From assembly GCF_023898315.1 (NCBI RefSeq), contig NC_064614.1, forward strand, positions 1,054,256,432 to 1,054,320,431: a stretch of DNA of 64,000 nucleotides. The letters run 5' to 3'. Positions 55,820 through 64,000 of this stretch are shown here, piece by piece. The notes beneath the pieces were generated by a model. That model saw only the letters and a program-made list of their open reading frames with translations. It searched no databases and had not been told where the DNA came from. Both the position numbers and the translations under genes were made by a program. Source of the stretch: Schistocerca nitens. Its lineage: Eukaryota; Arthropoda; Insecta; Orthoptera; Acrididae. Every line of letters begins with the position of its first letter. Position 1 is the stretch's first letter.

Positions 55820-57968
55820 AAAATTTCACCTCACATCAGGTATCTACATCATTTCGATACACATCGTAAATTAACATAATTTCTATAATGTTGGATTTGA
55901 GTGGGAGCCTCTCGTTCCAAACAACAATCAGCATCTATACCTCAATGGGAAGGGCCATCAATTACTCTTTCTGTACACCTTACATATACTGCAACTTTCA
56001 CTACAACAACAGACTTTCCTTCTCTCTCAGCATCTGCATTAGGGTCTTCGAACAACTTCTACTCTCTTCCTAATAAAAACAGTCACGGGTTTTACTCTCA
56101 TCACCTGGCTCATACAAAACTCCAAAATCTCAATAATGCAACTCTCACGATCATATTCTACAACAGGTCTCAAATATTACCAACTTGCTAGTCATTGTTT
56201 CTTACATCTATACACTCCAAACACACCTATGTTCATTTACCTCTAACAACTCTTGGGACTCATTCTCAGTTCCAATCTCTCTTTTACACACTGTACCCGC
56301 ATTGCCTTTATCAACACATCATCACTCACTCTACTCTTGGATATACTACCTTCAGTCAGACTCCCCTCTTTTCACAGGGCACCTACGATTAACTCGCAAA
56401 CAAATATATTAAATCATCCACATTTCTGCTCAACTCAGGTCTCCTCCTACTCTTCCATACACAGCGTGTCAACTGCACCAATACCTACTCCATCATTTAC
56501 ATTCTTATCTCCCAACATGCTACCAACTCACACAAGGGACATCCAAGGACCAAGAATTGCCTGGGCAATGGGAATCTCCACCTCATACATTATAAACTCC
56601 ATTCTCACAAAATACTCTCTTTTCAGTGTTTTCAGCTCATACACATCACCAACATTCCAAATATTTTGAGAATAAACCTATAAAACCTTATCAACTATCC
56701 TAATTTTTAGGGGATCAATCTACATGGGGAACAAAATTTCTTTCATAACAATCGAACAAACATCCATTTTTTCTCTTTTTTCCTTTCTATACTCGCTCTA
56801 AATTCTCTCATCCTCACTACCTCATCCAAAGTGAGTTATTATTTGATTGGTCTTCTATTCGTACATCTGTCTACCAACTTCAAAGGATATTTTACTCTCT
56901 GGGACAATACATATTCACCTCTATGGATTATCATTTCGTCATGTCACACACACTACTAATTCACCGTATCACTAACTGTCCAAACTCAAATCTTGTAGGC
57001 AAGCCATACAGGGGCAACATAGTTCACAAACCATTCACCACCAAACTCTATTTTGTCAGCAATTAGCCTTCACTGAATCACACCTCTTCGCTACCACACC
57101 TCGTTCCTAACTTTTTTACATTTTCTCTGGGGTACTGTTTTATTTCCTCATATAAACATTAACCACTACACTGACACAACCTTCTTTTATCTTCTCTGCA
57201 CCATTCTTCAACCTTGTATTATACCACCTTTACAAAATTTAACATCAACTTCACCTCACTCAGGTTTTTAACTCTACTTCAAACCATACACCATCGGTTA
57301 CACCATTCTTTCGAAAACCAGAACATCACTACTTCATTACCTTCATCATTTCTAATTGTCACATTACTCCAATTTCATAAACCTCCACGTCACGCACATA
57401 CCAACTACTTCGTACACACTCTCTCATACTTTAGATGTCTCCACTATATCATTTCCTCTCGTATTCTAAATATTAAGGGACTGTACTTCCTACACCTTTC
57501 TACCTCCATAACACATCTCAAAGGGTAAATTCTTTTACACTAAGCCACAACAAACAAAATAACCAGACACAATATAAACCTTCTTTACAATCTTATCAAT
57601 AACCAAGGGTCGCTCAAGTCTCTCTTTATTTACTAGTCTTCACTGTATTTCACTTCACAATAGCTAATAACCTCTCCACAATTGGACTCTTTATATCTTC
57701 TACAAATTTTAATACTAACACAATCACACTCCAGAAAGCCACTCTCCATTACCAACATCAAGTTTCACCTTCATCATCTACATTTTCAATATTTCCTGTT
57801 CTCAACATCAGTACAACTCATTTGCCTAATAGGGGTACCAATAAAACTTCTTATCCCGTCACACATAAATACTTCCTCACTATCATTATTCTCTACCTCA
57901 CAAACTGAAATAACTAATTCTATTGCTTGGGAATGGGCCACGTCCTCACACACACACACCTCCATCCT
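55820..57968 (+). repeat. Satellite monomer U27 (C, dimer position 2)
   Basis: 2,149 bp. It is a near-copy of U25, carrying all ten U25 markers including the extra C near 56512. The main differences are ctaacaactc near 56244 (instead of ctaagaactc) and the common spelling at the end of the monomer. Confidence 0.95.
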
Positions 57969-60117
57969 AAAATTTCACCTCACATCAGGTATCTACATCA
58001 TTTCGATACACATCGTAAATTAACATAATTTCTATAATGTTGGATTTGAGTGGGAGCCTCTCGTTCCAAACAACAATCAGCATCTATACCTCAATGGAAA
58101 GGGCCATCAATTACACTTTCTGTACACCTTACATATACTGCAACTTTCACTACAACAACAGACTTTCCTTCTCTCTCAGCATCTGCATTAGGGTCTTCGA
58201 ACACCTTCTACTCTCTTCCTAATAAAAACAGTCACGGGTTTTACTCTCATCACCTGGCTCATACAAAACTCCAAAATCTCAATAATGCAACTCTCACGAT
58301 CATATTCTATAACAGGTCTCAAATATTATCAACTTGATAGTCATTGTTTCTTACATCTATACACTCCAACCACACCTATGTTCATTTACCTCTAAGAACT
58401 CTTGGGACTCATTCTCAGTTCCAATCTCTCTTTTACACACTGTACCCGCATTGCCTTTATCAACACATCATCACTCACTCTACTCTTGGATATACTACCT
58501 TCAGTCAGACTCCCCTCTTTTCACAGGGCACCTACGATTAACTCGCAAACAAATATATTAAATCATCCACATTTCTGCTCAACTCAGGTCTCCTCCTACT
58601 CTTCCATACACAGCATGTCAACTGCACCAATACCTACTCCATCATTTACATTCTTATCTCCCAACATGCTACCAACTCACACAAGGGACATCCAAGGACC
58701 AAGAATTGCCTGGGCAATGGGAATCTCCACCTCATACATTATAAACTCCATTCTCACAAAATACTCTCTTTTCAGTGTTTTCAGCTCATACACATCACCA
58801 ACATTCCAAATATTTTGAGAATAAACCTATAAAACCTTATCAGCTATCCTAATTTTTAGGGGATCAATCTACATGGGGAACAAAATTTCTTTCATAACAA
58901 TCGAACAAACATCCATTTTTTCTCTTTTTTCCTTTCTATACTCGCTCTAAATTCTCTCATCCTCGCTACCTCATCCAAAGTGAGTTATTATTTGATTGGT
59001 CTTCTATTCGTACATCTGTCTACCAACTTCAAAGGATATTTTACTCTCTGGGACAATACATATTCACCTCTATGGATTATCATTTCGTCAAGTCACACAC
59101 ACTACTAAATCACCGTATCACTAACTGTTCAAACTCAAATCTTGTAGGCAAGCCATACAGGGGCAACATAGTTCACAAACCATTCACCACCAAACTCTAT
59201 TTTCTCAGCAATTAACCTTCACTGAATCACACCTCTTCACTACCACACCTCGTTCCTAACTTTTTTACATTTTCTCTGGAGTACTGTTTTATTTCCTCAT
59301 ATAAACATTAACCACTACACTGACACAACCTTCTTTTATCTTCTCTGCACCATTCTTCAACCTTGTATTATACGACCTTTACAAAATTTAACATCAACTT
59401 CACCTCACTCACGTTTTTAACTCTACTTCAAACCATACACCATCGGTTACTCCATTCTTTCGAAAACCAGAACATCACTACTTCATTACCTTCATCATTT
59501 CTAATTGCCACATTACTCCAATTTCATAAACCTCCACATCACGCACATACCAACTACTTCGTACTCACTCTCTCATACTTTAGATGTCTCCACTATAGCA
59601 TTTTCTCTCGTATTCTAAATATTAAGGGACTGTACTTCCTACACCTTTCTACCTCCATAACACATCTCAAAGGGTAAATTCTTTTACACTAAGCCACAAC
59701 AAACAAAATAACCAGACACAATATAAACCTTCTTTACAATCTTATCAATAACCAAGGGTCGCTCAAGTCTCTCTTTATTTACTAGTCTTCACTGTATTTC
59801 ACTTCACAATAGCTAATAACCTCTCCACAATTGGACTCTTTATAACTTCTAGAAAATTTAATACTAACACAATCACACTCCAGAAAGCCACTCTCCATTA
59901 CCAACATCAAGTTTCACCTTCATCATCTACATTTTCAATATTTCCTGTTCTCAACATCAGTACAACTTATTTGCCTAATAGGGGTACCAATAAAACTTCT
60001 TATCCCGTCACACATAAATACTTCCTCACTATCATTATTCTCTACCACACAAACTGAAATAACTAATTCTATTGCTTGGGAATGAGCCACGTCCTCACAC
60101 ACACACACCTCCATCCT
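57969..60117 (+). repeat. Satellite monomer U28 (mosaic of U24-like and U25-like)
   Basis: 2,149 bp. Up to about 58340 it follows U24 (atggaaagg, ttacactttc, tatcaacttgatag). From about 58400 to 58750 it follows U25/U27 (gactcccctc, ctcccaacatg, cattataaac). After that it shares tttctcagc, ctggagtac and gtactcactc with U29. Private changes are tcagctatcc near 58840, tacgacc near 59371, attgccac near 59505, agaaaattt near 59850 and aatgagcc near 60081. Confidence 0.95.
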
Positions 60118-62265
60118 AAAATTTCACCTCACATCAGGTATCTACATCATTTCGATACACATCGTAAATTAACATAATTTCTATAATGTTGAATTTGAGT
60201 GGGAGCCTCTCGTTCCAAACAACAATCAGCATCTATACCTCAATGGGAAGGGCCATCAATTACTCTTTCTGTACACCTTACATGTACTGCAACTTTCACT
60301 ACAACAACAGACTTTCCTTCTCTCTCAGCATCTGCATTAGGGTCTTCGAACACCTTCTACTCTCTTCCTAATAAAAACAGTCACGGGTTTTACTCTCATC
60401 ACCTGGCTCATACAAAACTCCAAAATCTCAATAATGCAACTCTCACGATCATATTCTACAACAGGTCTCAAATATTACCAACTTGCTAGTCATTGTTTCT
60501 TACATCTATACACTCCAACCACACCTATGTTCATTTACCTCTAAGAACTCTTGGGACTCATTTTCAGTTCCAATCTCTCTTTTACACACTGTACCCGCAT
60601 TGCCTTTATCAACACATCATCACTCACTCTACTCTTTGATATACTACCTTCAGTCAGACTTCCCTCTTTTCACAGGGCACCTACGATTAACTCGCAAACA
60701 AATACATTAAATCATCCACATTTCTGCTCAACTCAGGTCTCCTCCTACTCTTCCATACACAGCGTGTCAACTGCACCAATACCTACTCCATCATTTACAT
60801 TCTTATCTCCAACATGCTACCAACTCACACAAGGGACATCCAAGGACCAAGAATTGCCTGGGCAATGGGAATCTCCACCTCATACATTTTAAACTCCATT
60901 CTCACAAAATACTCTCTTTTCAGTATTTTCAGCTCATACACATCACCAACATTCCAAATATTTTGAGAATAAACCCATAAAACCTAATCAACTATCCTAA
61001 TTTTTAGGGGATCAATCTACATGGGGAACAAAATTTCTTTCATAACAATCGAACAAACATCCATTTTTTCTCTTTTTTCCTTTCTATACTCGCTCTAAAT
61101 TCTCTCATCCTCGCTACCTCATCCAAAGTGAGTTATTATTTGATTGGTCTTCTATTCGTACATCTGTCTACCAACTTCAAAGGATATTTTACTCTCTGGG
61201 ACAATACATATTCACCTCTATGGATTATCATTTCGTCAAGTCACACACACTACTAAATCACCGTATCACTAACTGTCCAAACTCAAATCTTGTAGGCAAG
61301 CCATACAGGGGCAACATAGTTCACAAACCATTCACCACCAAACTCTATTTTCTCAGCAATTAGCCTTCACTGAATCACACCTCTTCACTACCACACCTCG
61401 TTCCTAACTTTTTTACATTTTCTCTGGAGTACTGTTTTATTTCCTCATATAAACATTAACCACTACACTGACACAACCTTCTTTTATCTTCTCTGCACCA
61501 TTCTTCAACCTTGTATTATACCACCTTTACAAAATTTAACATCAACTTCACCTCACTCACGTTTTTAACTCTACTTCAAACCATACACCATCGGTTACTC
61601 CATTCTTTCGAAAACCAGAACATCACTACTTCATTACCTTCATCATTACTAATTGTCACATTACTCCAATTTCATAAACCTCCACATCACGCACATACCA
61701 ACTACTTCGTACTCACTCTCTCATACTTTAGATGTCTCCACTATAGCATTTCCTCTCGTATTCTAAATATTAAGGGACTGTACTTCCTACACCTTTCTAC
61801 CTCCATAACACATCTCAAAGGGTAAATTCTTTTACACTAAGCCACAACAAACAAAATAACCAGACACAATATAAACCATCTTTACAATCTTATCAATAAC
61901 CAAGGGTCGCTCAAGTCTCTCTTTATTTACTAGTCTTCACTGTATTTCACTTCACAATAGCTAATAACCTCTCCACAATTGGACTCTTTATATCTTCTAC
62001 AAATTTTAATACTAACACAATCACACTCCAGAAAGCCACTCTCCATTACCAACATCAAGTTTCACCTTCATCATCTACATTTTCAATATTTCCTGTTCTC
62101 AACATCAGTACAACTCATTTGCCTAATAGGGGTACCAATAAAACTTCTTATCCCATCACACATAAATACTTCCTCACTATCATTATTCTCTACCACACAA
62201 ACTGAAATAACTAATTCTATTGCTTGGGAATGGGCCACGTCCTCACACACACACACCTCCATCCT
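60118..62265 (+). repeat. Satellite monomer U29 (type C)
   Basis: 2,148 bp. It shares aatacattaaatc near 60701, cagtattttc near 60921 and acctaatcaac near 60981 with U30, and tttctcagc, ctggagtac and gtactcactc with U28. Private changes are gttgaatttg near 60188, catgtactg near 60281, aacccataaaac near 60971 (which breaks the TATA-like heptamer) and cattactaatt near 61644. Confidence 0.95.
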
Positions 62266-64000
62266 AAAATTTCACCTCACATCAGGTATCTACATCATTT
62301 CGATACACATCGTAAATTAACATAATTTCTATAATGTTGGATTTGAGTGGGAGCCTCTCGTTCCAAACAACAATCAGCATATATACCTCAATGGAAAGGG
62401 CCATCAATTACTCTTTCTGTACACCTTACATATACTGCAACTTTCACTACAACAACAGACTTTCCTTCTCTCTCAGCATCTGCATTAGGGTCTTCGAACA
62501 CCTTCTACTCTCTTCCTAATAAAAACCGTCACGGGTTTTACTCTCATCACCTGGCTCATACAAAACTCCAAAATCTCAATAATGCAACTCTCACGATCAT
62601 ATTCTATAACAGGTCTCAAATATTACCAACTTGCTAGTCATTGTTTCTTACATCTATACACTCCAACCACACCTATGTTCATTTACCTCTAAGAACTCTT
62701 GGGACTCATTCTCAGTTCCAATCTCTCTTTTACACACTGTACCTGCATTGCCTTTATCAACACATCATCACTCACTCTACTCTTGGATATACTACCTTCA
62801 GTCAGACTTCCCTCTTTTCACAGGGCACCTACGATTAACTCGCAAACAAATACATTAAATCATCCACATTTCTGCTCAACTCAGGTCTCCTCCTACTCTT
62901 CCATACACAGCGTGTCAACTGCACCAATACCTACTCCATCATTTACATTCTTATCTCCAACATGCTACCAACTCACACAAGGGACATCCAAGGACCAAGA
63001 ATTGCCTGGGCAATGGGAATCTCCACCTCATACATTTTAAACTCCATTCTCACAAAATACTCTCTTTTCAGTATTTTCAGCTCATACACATCACCAACAT
63101 TCCAAATATTTTGAGAATAAACCTATAAAACCTAATCAACTATCCTAATTTTTAGGGGATCAATCTACATGGGGAACAAAATTTCTTTCATAACAATCGA
63201 ACATACATCCATTTTTTCTCTTTTTTCCTTTCTATACTCGCTCTAAATTCTCTCATCCTCGCTACCTCATCCAAAGTGAGTTATTATTTGATTGGTCTTC
63301 TATTCGTACATCTGTCTACCAACTTCAAAGGATATTTTACTCTCTGGGACAATACATATTCACCTCTATGGATTATCATTTCGTCAAGTCACACACACTA
63401 CTAAATCACCGTATCACTAACTGTCCAAACTCAAATATTGTAGGCAAGCCATACAGGGGCAACATAGTTCACAAACCATTCACCACCAAACTCTATTCTG
63501 TCAGCAATTAGCCTTCACTGAATCACACCTCTTCACTACCACACCTCGTTCCTAACTTTTTTACATTTTCTCTGGGGTACTGTTTTATTTCCTCATATAA
63601 ACATTAACCACTACACTGACACAACTTTCTTTTATCTTCTCTGCACCATTCTTCAACCTTGTATTATACCACCTTTACAAAATTTAACATCAACTTCACC
63701 TCACTCACGTTTTTAGCTCTACTTCAAACCATACACCATCGGTTACTCCATTCTTTCGAAAACCAGAACATCACTACTTCATTACCTTCATCATTTCTAA
63801 TTGTCACATTACTCCAATTTCATAAACCTCCACATCACGCACATACCAACTACTTCATACACACTCTCTCATACTTTAGATGTCTCCACTATATCATTTC
63901 CTCTCGTATTCTAAATATTAAGGGACTGTACTTCCTACACCTTTCTACCTCCATAACACGTCTCAAAGGGTAAATTCTTTTACACAAAGCCACAACAAAC
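62266..64000 (+). repeat. Satellite monomer U30 (partial, cut by window edge)
   Basis: 1,735 bp are visible; the last ~410 bp lie beyond the window. It is type C. Private changes are catatatacc near 62379, aaaccgtcac near 62523, acctgcattg near 62741 and cttcatacac near 63853 (lost CpGs), aaatattgtagg near 63434, tattctgtc near 63494, ttttagctc near 63711 and acacaaagcc near 63982. Confidence 0.95.

Larger units (their letters stand above)
53673..57968 (+). repeat. Two-monomer higher-order repeat, copy 2 (U26+U27)
   Basis: A 4,296-bp dimer repeating U24+U25 in order and orientation. U28 begins as a third copy of the first monomer type but changes identity after about 370 bp, so the regular dimer pattern stops there. 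Confidence 0.85.
1..64000 (+). repeat. Tandem satellite array, ~2,148-bp monomer, 29.8 copies
   Basis: The segment beginning at base 1 recurs at 2148, 4296, 6444, 8590 and so on to 62266, always in the same orientation. Most monomer lengths fall between 2,145 and 2,149 bp; the exceptions are U18 at 2,121 and U22 at 2,167. Copies align end to end with no inserted unique DNA. Neighbouring copies differ by roughly 1% or less by eye, and distant ones by a few percent. The phase is arbitrary because the array runs off both window edges. No known satellite family was recognised, and no rRNA, tRNA, transposase or reverse transcriptase sequence lies inside the monomer. The local spread of variants (adjacent copies most alike, shared blocks of markers) is what concerted evolution by unequal exchange and conversion produces. 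A eukaryotic heterochromatic location is inferred, not shown. Confidence 0.97.

Noticed and set aside
1-64000. CENP-B box or tRNA B-box (GGTTCRANNCC) inside the monomer
   Set aside because: Looked for on both strands. TTCGAA-containing words exist, but none fits the full CENP-B or tRNA consensus.
1-64000. Mitochondrial DNA, because of the G-poor strand
   Set aside because: No mitochondrial genes, tRNAs or rRNAs, and a 2.1-kb tandem structure unlike any mitogenome control region at this scale.
1-64000. CRISPR array or bacterial tandem genes
   Set aside because: The repeats are 2.1 kb with no spacers, there is no Cas or other prokaryotic gene, and no strand-consistent coding sequence.
1-64000. 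Ordinary G-quadruplex cluster from the many GGG runs
   Set aside because: Four runs never fall within about 30 bases; the usual gaps are tens to hundreds of bases.

Overview
This window is a single uninterrupted tandem array of one satellite repeat, monomer about 2,148 bp, all copies head-to-tail in the same orientation. I count 29 complete monomers and one monomer cut by the right edge. Both edges lie inside the array, so its true length and flanks are unknown. No protein-coding gene, rRNA, tRNA, CRISPR array, transposon or other unique sequence was found. The host is most likely a eukaryote: the window is a megasatellite-like array of more than 64 kb with nested higher-order repeats, about 35% G+C by hand sampling, apparent CpG depletion and no gene. 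The species cannot be named from the sequence. Centromeric or pericentromeric heterochromatin, a sex or B chromosome, or a subtelomeric block are all possible. Layout, with monomers U1-U30 phased from base 1: three domains can be told apart by diagnostic variants. U1-U16 (1-34358) are mostly type A (long CT tract near monomer offset 1,795), with type B or A/B mosaic monomers at U4, U7, U9 and U10. Within this domain U2-U4 form a near-identical trio and U11-U16 a strongly homogenised run. U17-U22 (34359-47227) all carry the type B short CT tract and include the two largest length variants: a 25-bp deletion in U18 and a 20-bp tandem duplication in U22. U23-U30 (47228-64000) are type C. Here a two-monomer higher-order repeat is clear: U24+U25 are repeated as U26+U27 with a period of about 4.30 kb. 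A weaker two-monomer alternation is also visible in U19-U22. The monomer has an extreme strand bias. In 420 hand-counted bases of the first monomer the + strand had A 132, T 143, C 109 and G 36. Yet the few Gs are gathered into about 21 GGG/GGGG runs per monomer, while only three CCC runs exist. Open frames recur on the + strand only because that strand is poor in G-containing stop codons. Most of them begin at TTG or GTG, lack any ATG, and vary without regard to codon position, so I do not annotate them as genes. Nothing indicates genes working together. The biology here is repeat amplification, unequal exchange and gene conversion, with a possible but unproven role for transcription of the satellite.
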